Positions 1 through 9,664 of a DNA stretch of 58,665 bases are shown here, piece by piece (the first letter of the stretch is position 1; every line of letters starts with the position of its first letter). The DNA lies in NCBI RefSeq assembly GCF_000934465.1, contig NZ_JXWY01000019.1:1-58665 (forward strand). The letters are read 5' to 3'. Source of the stretch: Staphylococcus microti (GTDB lineage: Bacteria; Bacillota; Bacilli; Staphylococcales; Staphylococcaceae). A program made the position numbers and the translations under genes. Under the pieces are notes generated by a model. That model searched no databases. It was given only the letters and a program-made list of their open reading frames with translations, and was not told the origin of the DNA.

Positions 1-124
1 GATGTGAAATGATGATTAATGTAAATTTATGAAAACGTGTAATATCAAGCGTTATCAAGTGTTGTGAATTGATGAAAACCCCACGTTTTAAAATAACAAA
101 TTAATGAATTAAAAAACATATTGG

Positions 125-153
125 TTGAAAAAGGTCAAAGATGGTCATATAAT
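125..153 (+). promoter_or_regulatory. Sigma-A promoter of the ctsR operon
   Basis: The -35 is TTGAAA (125-130) and the -10 is TATAAT (148-153), with an ideal 17-bp spacer. No competing promoter is visible before the next three genes, so it should drive ctsR-mcsA-mcsB-clpC. Both CtsR boxes overlap it or lie just downstream. Before it, 1-120 holds only a weak, long-looped inverted repeat (AAAACGTG near 32, CACGTTTT near 82) and no gene. Confidence 0.85.
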
Positions 154-172
154 ATAGTCAAAGATGGTCAAA
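133..172 (+). promoter_or_regulatory. Double CtsR operator
   Basis: Two direct heptad repeats of the CtsR type are present. Box 1 is GGTCAAA-GAT-GGTCATA (133-149), lying over the spacer and -10. Box 2 is AGTCAAA-GAT-GGTCAAA (156-172), lying over the start of the transcript and reaching the ribosome binding site. The known consensus is RGTCAAA-N3-RGTCAAA. The arrangement implies autorepression of ctsR and heat-inducible control of the whole operon. Confidence 0.9.
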
Positions 173-184
173 AGGGGTGATATG

Positions 185-646
185 ATGCACAATATGTCAG
201 ATATCATAGAACAATATATTAAACAGCTGTTCGAGGAGGCAGAAGCGGATGTTGTAGAAATACAGCGTGCGAACATTGCCGAACGCTTTGATTGCGTACC
301 ATCTCAGCTCAACTATGTGATTAAGACACGTTTTACGAATGAACATGGTTATGAAATAGAAAGTAAACGTGGTGGTGGAGGTTACATTCGCATCACGAAG
401 ATAGAGACGAAAGATCATGCGAATTATATTAAACACTTGATGTCACTGATCGGTACATCGCTTTCGCAACAACAAGCGTACTATATTATTGATGGGCTAT
501 TAGAAAATGGCTTAATCAGTGAACGTGAAGCAAAAATGATTGCTGCAGTTGTTGATCGAGAGACGTTGAAAATGGATGTTGCCGCACGAGACATCATTCG
601 TGCCAATATATTGAAACGCTTGTTACCAGTGATCAATTATTATTAG
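185..646 (+). CDS. ctsR: CtsR, heat-shock transcriptional repressor
   Basis: CtsR is the class III heat-shock repressor. It binds heptad repeats and is inactivated through the arginine kinase McsB under stress. The 153-aa product has the N-terminal winged helix with the glycine-rich wing ([12 protein letters not shown], about residues 59-70), and the C-terminal dimer domain ends in [13 protein letters not shown] as in S. aureus. I start at ATG 185, giving MHNMSD as in S. aureus; the ribosome binding site AAAGGGGTGA is at 171-180. ATG 182 is too close to that site, and an in-frame ATG at 164 lies inside the operator. It is the first gene of a four-gene operon, 20 nt ahead of mcsA, and controls its own promoter. 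Confidence 0.95.
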   Translation: MHNMSDIIEQYIKQLFEEAEADVVEIQRANIAERFDCVPSQLNYVIKTRFTNEHGYEIESKRGGGGYIRITKIETKDHANYIKHLMSLIGTSLSQQQAYYIIDGLLENGLISEREAKMIAAVVDRETLKMDVAARDIIRANILKRLLPVINYY

Positions 647-666
647 AGATGAGAAGGTGATGCGTC

Positions 667-1203
667 ATGTATCGTCAAGAAAAAAAACAAAAATTGAAGC
701 AAGGTCAGCCGGAAAAAACAATGGATATTCATTTGTATCAAGACCCGATTCACGGTCAATCAGATGAGCAATGGCATGAAGGCGATGATGTTGAAGGAAC
801 GTTTGTCATTCAACAAATCTTACAACATCTCGCTGCGAAACATGGACTCAATGTTGATAAAATGATGTATCGTGAAGAGAAACGCTGTCCAACATGTCAG
901 ATGACGTTGAAAGATATTGCACATGTCGGGAAGTTTGGTTGTCACGATTGCTACGACACATTTCGTGATGATGTTGCTGACATCGTCCGTCGTGTGCAAG
1001 GTGGACATCTTGAACATTCGGGTAAATATCCAAAGTCATCACATACAAAGCGTGCTTTGAAACGTCAAATTGAAGAAAAGCGTGCGTATTTAGAGACGCT
1101 CGTTGCACAACAAGCTTTTGAAGAAGCGGCTGTCGTACGCGATGAAATTCAAGCGTTGGAAGCGACGCAACAAAGTGAGGTGTCGAAACACCATGACGCA
1201 TGA
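667..1203 (+). CDS. mcsA: McsA, activator of the protein arginine kinase, short form
   Basis: McsA is the zinc-binding adaptor that activates McsB and helps present substrates to ClpC. The 178-aa protein has one CxxC pair (C74/C77 and C92/C95), the conserved stretch around [10 protein letters not shown], and a C-terminal UvrB/UvrC motif at about residues 130-170 with a predicted coiled coil. Staphylococcal McsA as I remember it has a second, N-terminal CxxC pair, starting MLCENC. Here the first 45 residues are lysine- and glutamine-rich and contain no cysteine, and no frame of the DNA there restores one. The start ATG 667 has AAGGTGA 7 nt upstream. The 3' end overlaps mcsB by 11 nt, so translation is probably coupled. 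Confidence 0.93.
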   Translation: MYRQEKKQKLKQGQPEKTMDIHLYQDPIHGQSDEQWHEGDDVEGTFVIQQILQHLAAKHGLNVDKMMYREEKRCPTCQMTLKDIAHVGKFGCHDCYDTFRDDVADIVRRVQGGHLEHSGKYPKSSHTKRALKRQIEEKRAYLETLVAQQAFEEAAVVRDEIQALEATQQSEVSKHHDA

Positions 1204-2197
1204 ACATGATGCACCGTTGCAAAATGAGCAACAGCAAGAAGAGACACAACCAGTCGTGATGTCCTCACGCATTCGCTTAGCACGCAATCTGGAAAACTAT
1301 GTGCATCCGCTGATGTTCCCGAATGAAGAAGAGGGGCATCGTGTAGTAAATGAAGTACAAGATGCTCTGACGGATTTACGCGTGCAACGACTTGCAGATA
1401 TTGATCAGCAAAGTGCGTATAAGCTCGTGGCGAAGCATTTGATTAGTCCAGAATTGACGAAGCAACCGGCAGCAGCTGTTTTGTTGAATGACGATGAATC
1501 CGTGAGTGTAATGGTGAATGAGGAAGATCACGTACGTATTCAAGTGATGGGATCTGACTTATCGCTCGACACATTGTATCAACGTGCGTCTGATATTGAT
1601 GATCAACTCGATGCAGAAGTGGCGATTAGTTATGATGAAACGCTTGGTTATTTGACGACATGTCCAACGAATATTGGAACGGGGATGCGCGCGAGTGTGA
1701 TGTTACATTTGCCAGGACTTTCGATTATGAAACGCATGAACCGTATTGCACAGTCGATTAACCGCTTTGGTTTTACGATTCGTGGTATTTACGGCGAGGG
1801 ATCACAAGTATATGGTCATGTGTATCAAGTATCGAACCAATTGACGCTCGGTAAGTCTGAACAAGAGATTATTGACGCACTCACTGAATTGGTGACACAA
1901 ATTATTAATGAAGAACTGGATGTGCGTCAACGTTTGTTAGCACATAAAGAAACGGAGACGTTAGATCGAATTTATCGTTCGCTCGGTATTTTGAAATATA
2001 GTCGTCGCATTTCAGTAGAAGAAGCGTCGTATCGTTTGAGCGATATTAAGTTAGGTGTCGATTTAGGTGTGCTGGACATGCCGGCATTTGATTTTAATGC
2101 ATTGATGATTGCAATCCAATCACCATTTTTAATAGATGACGAAACAACACAATCAATCGAATCAAAAAGAGCAGATATTTTAAGACAGAAATTATAA
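1193..2197 (+). CDS. mcsB: McsB, protein-arginine kinase
   Basis: This is an ATP:guanido phosphotransferase that phosphorylates arginines on CtsR and on aggregated proteins, marking them for ClpCP. The 334-aa product carries the phosphagen-kinase start ([18 protein letters not shown], near residue 20) and the catalytic loop [12 protein letters not shown] with the active-site cysteine at about residue 157. A longer open frame begins at 1103, but those extra residues lie inside mcsA and resemble nothing in the family. ATG 1193 gives MTHEHD, close to the S. aureus N-terminus, with a GTGAGGTG ribosome binding site about 10 nt upstream. It overlaps mcsA and is followed 17 nt later by clpC. Confidence 0.95.
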   Translation: MTHEHDAPLQNEQQQEETQPVVMSSRIRLARNLENYVHPLMFPNEEEGHRVVNEVQDALTDLRVQRLADIDQQSAYKLVAKHLISPELTKQPAAAVLLNDDESVSVMVNEEDHVRIQVMGSDLSLDTLYQRASDIDDQLDAEVAISYDETLGYLTTCPTNIGTGMRASVMLHLPGLSIMKRMNRIAQSINRFGFTIRGIYGEGSQVYGHVYQVSNQLTLGKSEQEIIDALTELVTQIINEELDVRQRLLAHKETETLDRIYRSLGILKYSRRISVEEASYRLSDIKLGVDLGVLDMPAFDFNALMIAIQSPFLIDDETTQSIESKRADILRQKL

Positions 2198-2214
2198 AAA
2201 TTGGAGGTTGACTT

Positions 2215-4662
2215 ATGTTATTTGGTAGATTAACAGAACGTGCCCAACGTGTGTTGGCGCATGCACAAGAAGAAGCAATTCGATTCAATCATTCGAATAT
2301 TGGAACGGAACATTTATTATTAGGTTTGATGAAAGAACCTGAAGGCATTGCCGCTAAAGTATTAGAAAGCTTTGATATTACAGAAGAAAAAGTGGTCAAT
2401 GAAGTTGAAAAATTGATCGGTCACGGTCAAGAACATATCGGCACATTACATTACACACCACGTGCGAAAAAAGTCATTGAATTGTCAATGGATGAAGCGC
2501 GTAAATTGCAACATAACTTTGTAGGAACAGAACATATTTTACTCGGGTTAATTCGTGAAAATGAAGGCGTTGCAGCACGTGTTTTTGCGAACTTAGACTT
2601 AAATATTACGAAAGCACGCGCACAAGTTGTGAAAGCATTGGGTAGCCCTGAAATGGCATCAAACAATGGTCAAGTGTCACAATCTAACAATACGCCGACA
2701 TTAGACAGCTTAGCACGTGATTTAACAGTTATTGCGAAAGATGGTACGTTAGATCCAGTTGTTGGACGTAGCAAAGAAATTACACGTGTAATCGAAGTGT
2801 TAAGCCGTCGTACGAAAAACAACCCAGTCCTTATCGGGGAACCAGGTGTTGGTAAAACAGCGATTGCAGAAGGTTTAGCGCAAGCCATTGTGAACAACGA
2901 AGTGCCTGAAACATTGAAAGGCAAACGTGTGATGTCATTAGATATGGGAACAGTGGTTGCCGGTACGAAATATCGTGGTGAATTTGAAGAACGCTTGAAA
3001 AAAGTAATGGAAGAAATTCATCAAGCAGGTAACGTGATTCTCTTTATCGACGAATTGCACACATTGATTGGTGCAGGTGGCGCAGAAGGTGCGATTGATG
3101 CGTCTAACATTTTGAAACCAGCGTTAGCACGTGGTGAACTGCAATGTATTGGTGCGACAACTTTAGATGAATACCGCAAGCATATTGAAAAAGATGCAGC
3201 GCTTGAACGTCGTTTCCAACCGGTTCAAGTGGATGAGCCAAGTGTTGAAGATACCATTGCGATTTTAAAAGGTTTAAGAGATCGCTATGAAGCACATCAC
3301 CGCATTAACATTTCTGATGAAGCGGTTGAAGCTGCGGCGAAGTTAAGTGATCGTTACGTCCAAGATCGTTTCTTGCCTGACAAAGCGATTGACTTGATTG
3401 ATGAAGCGAGCTCAAAAGTGCGTTTGAGACATCATACGACACCAACGAACTTGAAAGAATTAGAGCAACAAATTGAACAAGTGAAAAAAGAAAAAGATGC
3501 TGCAGTACATGCGCAAGAATTTGAAAATGCGGCGAACTTACGTGATAAACAAACAAAATTGGAGTCACAATATGAAACGGCGAAAAATGAATGGAAAAAC
3601 AACCAAGATGATCGTCAAACAACACTTGTCGCGGATGATATTTCTGAAGTGATTGCAGGTTGGACAGGTATTCCATTAACACGCTTGAATGAAACGGAGT
3701 CTGATCGTTTATTGAATCTTGAAGAGACGTTGCATGAACGTGTTATCGGTCAAAAAGATGCTGTGACGTCAATTTCTAAAGCAGTACGTCGTGCGCGTGC
3801 GGGCCTTAAAGATCCAAAACGTCCAATCGGTAGCTTTATCTTCTTAGGACCAACAGGTGTTGGTAAAACAGAACTGGCACGTGCACTTGCTGAATCAATG
3901 TTTGGCGAAGAAGATGCGATGATTCGTGTCGACATGAGTGAATACATGGAGAAACATGCGGTGAGTCGTTTAGTCGGAGCGCCTCCAGGATATGTGGGTC
4001 ATGATGATGGTGGACAATTAACTGAAAAAGTACGTCGTAAACCATACTCAGTGATTTTATTTGATGAAATTGAAAAAGCACATCCAGATATTTTCAACGT
4101 CTTGTTACAAGTGCTTGATGACGGGCATTTAACAGATACGAAAGGTCGTCGTGTAGACTTTAGAAATACGGTGATTATTATGACATCAAACGTTGGGGCA
4201 CAAGAATTACAAGATCAACGTTTTGCAGGATTTGGTGGCAAATCAGAAGGCAGCGACTATGAGACAATTCGCAATACGATGATGAAGAGTCTTAAGAATG
4301 CATTCCGCCCAGAATTTTTAAACCGTGTCGATGATATTATCGTATTCCATAAATTAGATAAAGAAGAATTGAAAGAAATCGTTACGAAAATGGTGGATCA
4401 ATTAACAAAACGTTTATCAGAACAAAACATTCACGTTCAAGTGACGGAAGCAGCGAAAGAAAAAATCGCATCAGAAGGTTATGACCCTGAATATGGTGCG
4501 CGTCCGCTTGTACGTGCCATCCAAAAAACAGTCGAGGATAGCTTGAGTGAGTTGATTCTTGAAGGTGCAGAGTTGGATGGTAAAGACGTAACGGTTGATT
4601 ACGATGGCGAAGAATTCCAATATAACGTGACAGAACGTAAGGAAGAAGAACCAACAGCATAA
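2215..4662 (+). CDS. clpC: ClpC, AAA+ unfoldase of the ClpCP protease
   Basis: ClpC is the hexameric Clp/Hsp100 ATPase that unfolds substrates delivered by McsA/McsB, MecA or phosphoarginine tags and feeds them to ClpP. The 815-aa chain has two N-terminal Clp repeats (about 1-145), a first AAA+ module with Walker A GEPGVGKT (208-215), a UVR-bearing middle domain (about 400-480) for adaptor binding, and a second AAA+ module with Walker A GPTGVGKT (545-552). The length is normal for the family. TTGGAGG lies just before ATG 2215. It is the last gene of the ctsR operon and has no promoter of its own that I can see. A large structured repeat follows. Confidence 0.97.
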   Translation: MLFGRLTERAQRVLAHAQEEAIRFNHSNIGTEHLLLGLMKEPEGIAAKVLESFDITEEKVVNEVEKLIGHGQEHIGTLHYTPRAKKVIELSMDEARKLQHNFVGTEHILLGLIRENEGVAARVFANLDLNITKARAQVVKALGSPEMASNNGQVSQSNNTPTLDSLARDLTVIAKDGTLDPVVGRSKEITRVIEVLSRRTKNNPVLIGEPGVGKTAIAEGLAQAIVNNEVPETLKGKRVMSLDMGTVVAGTKYRGEFEERLKKVMEEIHQAGNVILFIDELHTLIGAGGAEGAIDASNILKPALARGELQCIGATTLDEYRKHIEKDAALERRFQPVQVDEPSVEDTIAILKGLRDRYEAHHRINISDEAVEAAAKLSDRYVQDRFLPDKAIDLIDEASSKVRLRHHTTPTNLKELEQQIEQVKKEKDAAVHAQEFENAANLRDKQTKLESQYETAKNEWKNNQDDRQTTLVADDISEVIAGWTGIPLTRLNETESDRLLNLEETLHERVIGQKDAVTSISKAVRRARAGLKDPKRPIGSFIFLGPTGVGKTELARALAESMFGEEDAMIRVDMSEYMEKHAVSRLVGAPPGYVGHDDGGQLTEKVRRKPYSVILFDEIEKAHPDIFNVLLQVLDDGHLTDTKGRRVDFRNTVIIMTSNVGAQELQDQRFAGFGGKSEGSDYETIRNTMMKSLKNAFRPEFLNRVDDIIVFHKLDKEELKEIVTKMVDQLTKRLSEQNIHVQVTEAAKEKIASEGYDPEYGARPLVRAIQKTVEDSLSELILEGAELDGKDVTVDYDGEEFQYNVTERKEEEPTA

Positions 4663-4676
4663 TGCATGATGAAGAG

Positions 4677-4989
4677 TGAGACATGATAGGATAGGACAAT
4701 ATGAAATGTGCCCTAGGAAACTGAAAAATGGTATTCCCAAGGCAGGATTTACGGCAGAACAACCACGATTTCGGCAAAATTTGGGAGCACTACAGAAATC
4801 TTATGCACAAGCATTGATTTCGTCGTAGTGCCCCCGGCAAGGCTGATTAGATATGTATCAAGATTGTAAAACAATGATACATATCAAACAGCTACTGCCA
4901 ATAATGTTAATTGACATTGTAGTGAATACACCGAAAACAAGTTTTAATCTGCTCGAATCCTAAGCGTTTTGTCCTAACCGCGTGTCTCA
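4677..4989. repeat. Dispersed structured repeat, long copy
   Basis: About 310 nt built of nested inverted repeats. The outer stem is TGAGACA (4677-4683) with TGTCTCA (4983-4989), followed by a T-run. Next come TAGGACAA (4692-4699) with TTGTCCTA (4969-4976), and AGGATT-4-GCAGA (4744-4758) with TCTGC-3-AATCCT (4948-4961). Inside are extra hairpins: GCACTAC (4787-4793) with GTAGTGC (4825-4831), and a perfect 11-bp pair (4850-4860 and 4875-4885). A shorter element at 51886-52044 shares the scaffold and much sequence. It lies just after clpC and probably also ends that transcript. No gene is visible in 4663-5083. Confidence 0.7.
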
Positions 4990-5083
4990 TTTTTTTGTTG
5001 TTTTTTGATAGGGTTGTACTTCATAATTAAGTGGAATGATGATGATTGACAGTATAGAATAGATGAGATGGAGGTGTGTCGAC

Positions 5084-6451
5084 ATGGCGAAGAAGAAAGT
5101 GACTTTTGAATGTACCGCGTGTGGCTATCAAACGCCAAAATGGATGGGGAAATGCCCTAACTGTGGTGCGTGGAATAGCATGGAAGAGACGATTGAACAG
5201 AAAGCGACGAGTCCGAAACACGGTGTGCGCACACAATCAACAGCGAAAGTTCAGAAGTTGAATGATGTGAAACAAGAACAAGCACCACGCATTTTGACGA
5301 ATAGTCGAGAATTGAACCGCGTATTAGGGGGCGGCATCGTCCAAGGTTCACTCGTGTTAATCGGTGGCGACCCGGGAATCGGGAAGTCGACTTTATTGCT
5401 ACAAATGTGTGCCTCATTGTCTAAAGAACGAAAAATTTTATATATTACGGGTGAAGAATCGCTTAATCAAACGAAACTACGTGCCGATCGTTTAGAAGAA
5501 GATGCAAGTGCGTTGAATGTGTTTGCGGAAACAAACTTGGAAGTGATTCATGATGCGGTGAAGAAGTTAGAGCCAGAGTTGATTGTTGTCGACTCGATTC
5601 AAACGATTTTCCATCCTGAAATTACGTCAGCGCCGGGCTCTGTGTCGCAAGTGCGCGAAAGTACACAAAGCTTAATGCATATTGCGAAACAGATGAACAT
5701 CGCCACGTTTATCGTTGGGCACGTAACGAAAGAAGGGCAAATCGCAGGACCACGTTTGCTCGAACATATGGTAGACACTGTACTTTATTTTGAAGGGGAC
5801 GAACATCATGCGTACCGTATTTTGCGTGCGGTGAAAAACCGTTTTGGCTCAACGAATGAAATGGGTATTTTTGAAATGAAACAATCCGGCTTGCAAAGTG
5901 TTGTTAACCCGTCAGAGATGTTTTTAGAAGAACGTTCCTCTAACGTACCCGGTTCAACGATTGTTGCGACGATGGAAGGTTCTCGCCCATTATTGATTGA
6001 AGTACAGGCATTGGTGACACCGACGACGTTTAACAATCCGCGACGTATGGCGACAGGTATTGATCACAACCGTTTGAGCTTGTTAATGGCGGTGTTGGAG
6101 AAGAAGGAAGGCTATTTACTTCAACAACAAGATGCGTATATCAAAGTAGCGGGCGGTGTGAAATTAACAGAGCCAGCGGTGGACTTAGGTATTATTATTG
6201 CAACTGCGACGAGTTTTAAAGATCGTGCTGTCGATGGTTTGGATTGCTTTATCGGTGAGGTCGGACTGACTGGCGAAGTGCGACGTGTGTCACGTATTGA
6301 ACAACGTGTACAAGAAGCGGCGAAGTTAGGTTTTAAACGTGTCATTATTCCACAAACGAATATTGGCGGTTGGACTTTTCCAGAAGGTATTGAAGTGATT
6401 GGTGTGACATCCGTGCATGACGCATTGAAACATGCATTGAAGGCATCATAG
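5084..6451 (+). CDS. radA: RadA (Sms), DNA repair ATPase/helicase
   Basis: RadA is a RecA-related, zinc-containing branch-migration helicase that processes recombination intermediates. The 455-aa product starts with a four-cysteine zinc finger (C10, C13, C24, C27). It has a Walker [10 protein letters not shown] in the RecA-like core, the RadA-specific KNRFG motif about the middle, and a Lon-protease-like C-terminal domain. ATG 5084 is chosen because GGAGGTG lies 7 nt upstream and [10 protein letters not shown] is the family N-terminus; the frame is open back to 5063. In Bacillus the next genes are disA and yacL. Neither is here, and ispD follows after 115 nt. Confidence 0.95.
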   Translation: MAKKKVTFECTACGYQTPKWMGKCPNCGAWNSMEETIEQKATSPKHGVRTQSTAKVQKLNDVKQEQAPRILTNSRELNRVLGGGIVQGSLVLIGGDPGIGKSTLLLQMCASLSKERKILYITGEESLNQTKLRADRLEEDASALNVFAETNLEVIHDAVKKLEPELIVVDSIQTIFHPEITSAPGSVSQVRESTQSLMHIAKQMNIATFIVGHVTKEGQIAGPRLLEHMVDTVLYFEGDEHHAYRILRAVKNRFGSTNEMGIFEMKQSGLQSVVNPSEMFLEERSSNVPGSTIVATMEGSRPLLIEVQALVTPTTFNNPRRMATGIDHNRLSLLMAVLEKKEGYLLQQQDAYIKVAGGVKLTEPAVDLGIIIATATSFKDRAVDGLDCFIGEVGLTGEVRRVSRIEQRVQEAAKLGFKRVIIPQTNIGGWTFPEGIEVIGVTSVHDALKHALKAS

Positions 6452-6566
6452 AATAGAAAGTGGCTCTTGTATAGATGTGCGTTTGGCACGACTGATGTTT
6501 GTGTTGCTTTAAACGTGAGTCTCTTATACGATTTGAGTGTTATAAAGTGAAAAGGTGGCGACGGTA

Positions 6567-7265
6567 ATGACGGGTTATCATGTGATTATCCCAGCGGCAG
6601 GTAAAGGAACGCGAATGGGGCGTACATACAATAAATTATTTATTGAAATTGAACAACAGACAATTATTGAACATACCGTGCGTGTCTTCCAACAAGATCC
6701 GGCGTGCGAAGGGATTTATCTTGCTGTGCAACCGGAAGACCGTGAACGTTTAATGACGTTGCTTGCACGCTTTGATAAAGTGAAAAAGTTTGTTACAGGT
6801 GGTCGAGAACGTCAAGAAAGTATTCATAAAGTCATTGATGATTTAGACTTGGCGGCAAATGAAGTTGTACTTGTACATGACGGCGCACGTCCTTTCGTGA
6901 CGCAATCAACCATTCGTACGCTTGCAGATGCTATTAATCAGCATGGTGCGGCTGTTGTTGGTGTAAAAGCGAAAGATACGATTAAAGTTGTGCGTGACCA
7001 ATTTGTTACAGAAACGTTGGATCGACAATACCTTTGGCAAGTACAGACGCCACAAGGAGCGACATATGAAGTGCTTAAAGGAGCGTATGATAAGGCACAG
7101 GCAAATGACATTGTCGGTACGGATGATGCTTCGTTACTGGAGTATGCAGGACATTCGGTGTTTATGGTAGAAGGCAATTACGATAATATTAAAGTAACGA
7201 CGGAAGAAGATTTAACAAATGCACAAGCGATTATTGAAAAAAGGAGAGAAACAGATCATGTTTAG
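6567..7265 (+). CDS. ispD: IspD, 2-C-methyl-D-erythritol 4-phosphate cytidylyltransferase
   Basis: IspD joins CTP and MEP to form CDP-methylerythritol, the third step of the non-mevalonate isoprenoid pathway. The 232-aa product has the nucleotidyltransferase signature [10 protein letters not shown] at residues 9-18, VHDGARPF in the middle, and TDDASLLE. TarI-type CDP-ribitol synthases are related, but the direct overlap with ispF makes IspD the clear choice. A GTG at 6555 is in frame, but it lies within the ribosome binding site AAAGGTGG; ATG 6567, 8 nt after that site, gives the usual short N-terminus. It overlaps ispF by 8 nt. S. aureus lacks this pathway and relies on mevalonate. Confidence 0.9.
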   Translation: MTGYHVIIPAAGKGTRMGRTYNKLFIEIEQQTIIEHTVRVFQQDPACEGIYLAVQPEDRERLMTLLARFDKVKKFVTGGRERQESIHKVIDDLDLAANEVVLVHDGARPFVTQSTIRTLADAINQHGAAVVGVKAKDTIKVVRDQFVTETLDRQYLWQVQTPQGATYEVLKGAYDKAQANDIVGTDDASLLEYAGHSVFMVEGNYDNIKVTTEEDLTNAQAIIEKRRETDHV

Positions 7266-7740
7266 AGTAGGCTTAGGTTACGATGTTCATGCGTTTGATG
7301 AGACCCGCCCACTGATTATTGGTGGTATTGAAGTGCCCCATACACACGGCTTAAAAGGGCATAGTGACGCAGATGTATTGTTACATGCGATTACAGATGC
7401 TATGTTAGGCGCATGCGCACTTGGAGATATTGGTAAATTATTCCCAGACACAGATAGTCAATTTAAAGATGCCGATTCTAAAATTTTGTTAAAAGAAGCG
7501 TATGAAGAAGTAAAAGCGCTCGGCTATGTCATTAATAATGTAGATGCGACGATTATTGCAGAACGTCCAAAATTCCGCCCGCACATTGATACGATGCGCC
7601 AAGTGATTGCAGATTTATTTGATATAGGTATCGAATGGGTTAATGTGAAAGCAACGACGAGCGAGAAATTAGGCTTTACAGGCCGCCAAGAAGGTATCGC
7701 AGCACAAGCGATTGTATCAGTCGTTCAAACACAAAGTTAA
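7258..7740 (+). CDS. ispF: IspF, 2-C-methyl-D-erythritol 2,4-cyclodiphosphate synthase
   Basis: IspF cyclises CDP-ME 2-phosphate to MEcPP, with release of CMP. The 160-aa protein has the zinc ligands D9, H11 and H43 in GYDVHAF and [10 protein letters not shown], plus the C-terminal [12 protein letters not shown] stretch that binds the cytidine phosphate. ATG 7258, preceded by AAAGGAGAG, gives the expected MFRVGLGYD start; the 13 extra in-frame codons upstream belong to the end of ispD. The 8-nt overlap suggests coupled translation with ispD. The other MEP genes (dxs, dxr, ispE, ispG, ispH) are not in this window. Confidence 0.94.
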   Translation: MFRVGLGYDVHAFDETRPLIIGGIEVPHTHGLKGHSDADVLLHAITDAMLGACALGDIGKLFPDTDSQFKDADSKILLKEAYEEVKALGYVINNVDATIIAERPKFRPHIDTMRQVIADLFDIGIEWVNVKATTSEKLGFTGRQEGIAAQAIVSVVQTQS

Positions 7741-7853
7741 GTACTTGAGAGCGAAGCGTCAGCAGATGACTGAATATCGGCGCTTTTTCCAAATGGAGTC
7801 TAGAGGAACGAAGTCAATTTTTTAAAATTTGATTTCTGTCCCACTCTCTCACA

Positions 7854-7862
7854 TGCTATAAT
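7854..7862 (+). promoter_or_regulatory. Extended -10 promoter of gltX
   Basis: TGC-TATAAT at 7854-7862 is an extended -10; the -35 region is poor (TTCTGT at 7834-7839, 17 bp away). The gap 7741-7896 also holds a weak hairpin after ispF with a T-run near 7785, and an imperfect inverted repeat (GAAGTCAA near 7810, TTGATTTC near 7829) followed by CTGTCCCACTCTC. The latter resembles a common staphylococcal intergenic repeat. Confidence 0.55.
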
Positions 7863-7896
7863 ATAACAATTGAAGATAAAAACAGGAGTGAATACG

Positions 7897-9351
7897 ATGA
7901 GTGAACGAGTAAGAGTAAGATATGCGCCAAGTCCAACAGGATATTTGCATATCGGGAACGCACGTACAGCATTATTTAACTATTTATTCGCGAAACATTA
8001 CGGTGGCGATTTTGTAATTCGTATTGAAGATACAGATTCAAAGCGTAATTTAGAAGACGGCGAATCATCACAATTTAACAACTTGCAATGGCTTGGTCTT
8101 GATTGGGATGAGTCTGTAGATAAAGACAAAGGTTACGGACCTTACCGTCAATCAGAACGTGGTCATATTTACCAACCATTAATTGACCAGTTATTAGCAG
8201 AAGATAAAGCGTACAAGTGTTATATGACGGAAGAAGAGTTAGAGGCTGAACGTCAAGAGCAAATCGCACGTGGCGAAATGCCAAGATACGGTGGCAAGCA
8301 TGCACATTTAACAGATGAAGAACGCGCACAATTTGAAGCGGAAGGTCGCAAACCATCTATTCGTTTCCGTGTCCCTCAAGATCGTACGTACAAATTCGAT
8401 GACATGGTAAAAGGCGAAGTGTCATTTGAATCAGACAATTTCGGTGACTGGGTTATCGTGAAAAAAGATGGTGTGCCAACGTATAACTTTGCCGTTGCGG
8501 TAGATGACCATTATATGGAAATTACAGACGTGATTCGTGGGGACGACCACATTTCGAACACACCAAAACAATTGATGATCTATGAAACATTTGGTTGGGA
8601 ACCACCGCGTTTCGGTCATATGACGTTAATCGTTAACGAACAACGTAAGAAGTTAAGTAAACGTGACGGTCAAATTTTACAATTTATCGAGCAGTATCGT
8701 GATCTTGGCTACTTACCTGAAGCGATTTTTAACTTTATCGCATTGTTAGGTTGGTCTCCAGAAGGCGAAGAAGAGATTTTCTCTAAACAAGAGTTTATTG
8801 ACATCTTTACTGAAAAACGTCTATCAAAATCACCGGCATTTTTCGATAAACAAAAGCTTGAGTGGATTAACAACCAATACATGAAAGAAAAAGATGCTGA
8901 AACGGTATTTGAAATGACATTGCCACATATGATTAAAGCAGGGTTATTACCGGAATCACCATCTGAAGCGGATCTTGAATGGGGACGTAAATTAGTAGCT
9001 TTATATCAAGAACAAATGAGCTATGCGGGTGAAATTGTGCCGCTTTCTGAATTGTTCTTCCGTGATGAAAAAGCGTTAGATGAAGCAGCTCAAGAAGTGT
9101 TAGACGGCGAACAAGTGCCTGAATTAATGCGCGTATTGAGTGGCAAGTTAGAAGCGTTGGAATCATTCAAAGCAGAAGATATTAAAAAAGAAATCAAAGC
9201 GGTACAAAAAGAAACGGGTATTAAAGGGAAACAACTCTTTATGCCAATCCGTGTTGCTGTAACAGGACAAATGCATGGTCCAGAATTACCGAACACAATG
9301 GAAGTACTCGGTAAAGATAAAGTATTGACACGCATTCAAAAGTTACTGTAA
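7897..9351 (+). CDS. gltX: Glutamyl-tRNA synthetase
   Basis: This class I synthetase charges tRNA-Glu and, in Gram-positives lacking GlnRS, probably tRNA-Gln for later amidation. The 484-aa length is that of S. aureus GltX. The HIGH-type signature is HIGN (residues 18-21) within [15 protein letters not shown], and the KMSKS-type loop is KLSKR (252-256). ATG 7897 follows ACAGGAGTGA and gives [13 protein letters not shown]; an in-frame TTG at 7870 lacks support. It is transcribed from its own promoter and followed by the T-box-controlled cys operon. Confidence 0.96.
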   Translation: MSERVRVRYAPSPTGYLHIGNARTALFNYLFAKHYGGDFVIRIEDTDSKRNLEDGESSQFNNLQWLGLDWDESVDKDKGYGPYRQSERGHIYQPLIDQLLAEDKAYKCYMTEEELEAERQEQIARGEMPRYGGKHAHLTDEERAQFEAEGRKPSIRFRVPQDRTYKFDDMVKGEVSFESDNFGDWVIVKKDGVPTYNFAVAVDDHYMEITDVIRGDDHISNTPKQLMIYETFGWEPPRFGHMTLIVNEQRKKLSKRDGQILQFIEQYRDLGYLPEAIFNFIALLGWSPEGEEEIFSKQEFIDIFTEKRLSKSPAFFDKQKLEWINNQYMKEKDAETVFEMTLPHMIKAGLLPESPSEADLEWGRKLVALYQEQMSYAGEIVPLSELFFRDEKALDEAAQEVLDGEQVPELMRVLSGKLEALESFKAEDIKKEIKAVQKETGIKGKQLFMPIRVAVTGQMHGPELPNTMEVLGKDKVLTRIQKLL

Positions 9352-9370
9352 TTCGTGTTAAGTATTTAAC

Positions 9371-9399
9371 TTGATATCAGCGGTCAAATCGACTACTAT
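9371..9399 (+). promoter_or_regulatory. Sigma-A promoter of the cysE-cysS operon
   Basis: TTGATA (9371-9376) and TACTAT (9394-9399) are separated by 17 bp. Transcription would begin near 9406 and run through the T-box leader. Confidence 0.7.
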
Positions 9400-9405
9400 T
9401 AAAGT

Positions 9406-9622
9406 GAATTTGGAATAAAGGATTAGTAAGCTACTACAAGTGTCTCAGAGAGTGTACGGTTGCTGCGAGTACACCACATGTATAGTCGAATGCACCTTTA
9501 GGATAACAGTATTATACAACCAATGAGTGAATATACGTAGCATGTGGATGTTGGCGTATATTAATGAGAGTGGAACCGTGCAACAGCACCTCTGACAATT
9601 TAATGTTAGAGGTGCTGTTTTT
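9406..9622 (+). promoter_or_regulatory. T-box leader, cysteine-specific
   Basis: A tRNA-sensing antitermination leader. The order is typical: the AGAGAG start of stem I with a GTGTAC/GTACAC stem (9452-9457, 9469-9474) enclosing the conserved distal loop GGTTGCTGCGA; then the specifier region GAA-TGC-ACC with TGC (Cys) at 9491-9493; then the T-box itself GAGTGGAACCGTGC near 9569-9582; then a terminator. Uncharged tRNA-Cys should pair with the specifier and the T-box and open the terminator. The specifier agrees with the genes downstream (cysE, cysS). Confidence 0.9.
9582..9622 (+). terminator. Regulated terminator of the cys T-box
   Basis: The hairpin AACAGCACCTCT / AGAGGTGCTGTT is followed by a T-run. 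Its 5' arm overlaps the end of the T-box sequence, so terminator and antiterminator exclude one another. Confidence 0.9.
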
Positions 9623-9664
9623 ACGAGGCGACAACAAAACCTTGAGAAGAGAGGGAGAACATAA

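Noticed and set aside
164-184. ATG 164 as the start of ctsR
   Set aside because: It lies inside the second CtsR box and upstream of the ribosome binding site; ATG 185 gives the family N-terminus.
1103-1192. N-terminal extension of mcsB
   Set aside because: The extra residues come from reading mcsA in another frame and do not resemble McsB.
848-1249. Antisense frame across mcsA and mcsB
   Set aside because: A shadow of two well-supported genes, without a start signal.
6555-6566. GTG 6555 as the ispD start
   Set aside because: The codon is part of the Shine-Dalgarno sequence AAAGGTGG that serves ATG 6567.
9452-9474. TGC in the loop GGTTGCTGCGA as the T-box specifier
   Set aside because: This is the conserved distal loop of stem I; the specifier lies downstream in GAA-TGC-ACC at 9491-9493.
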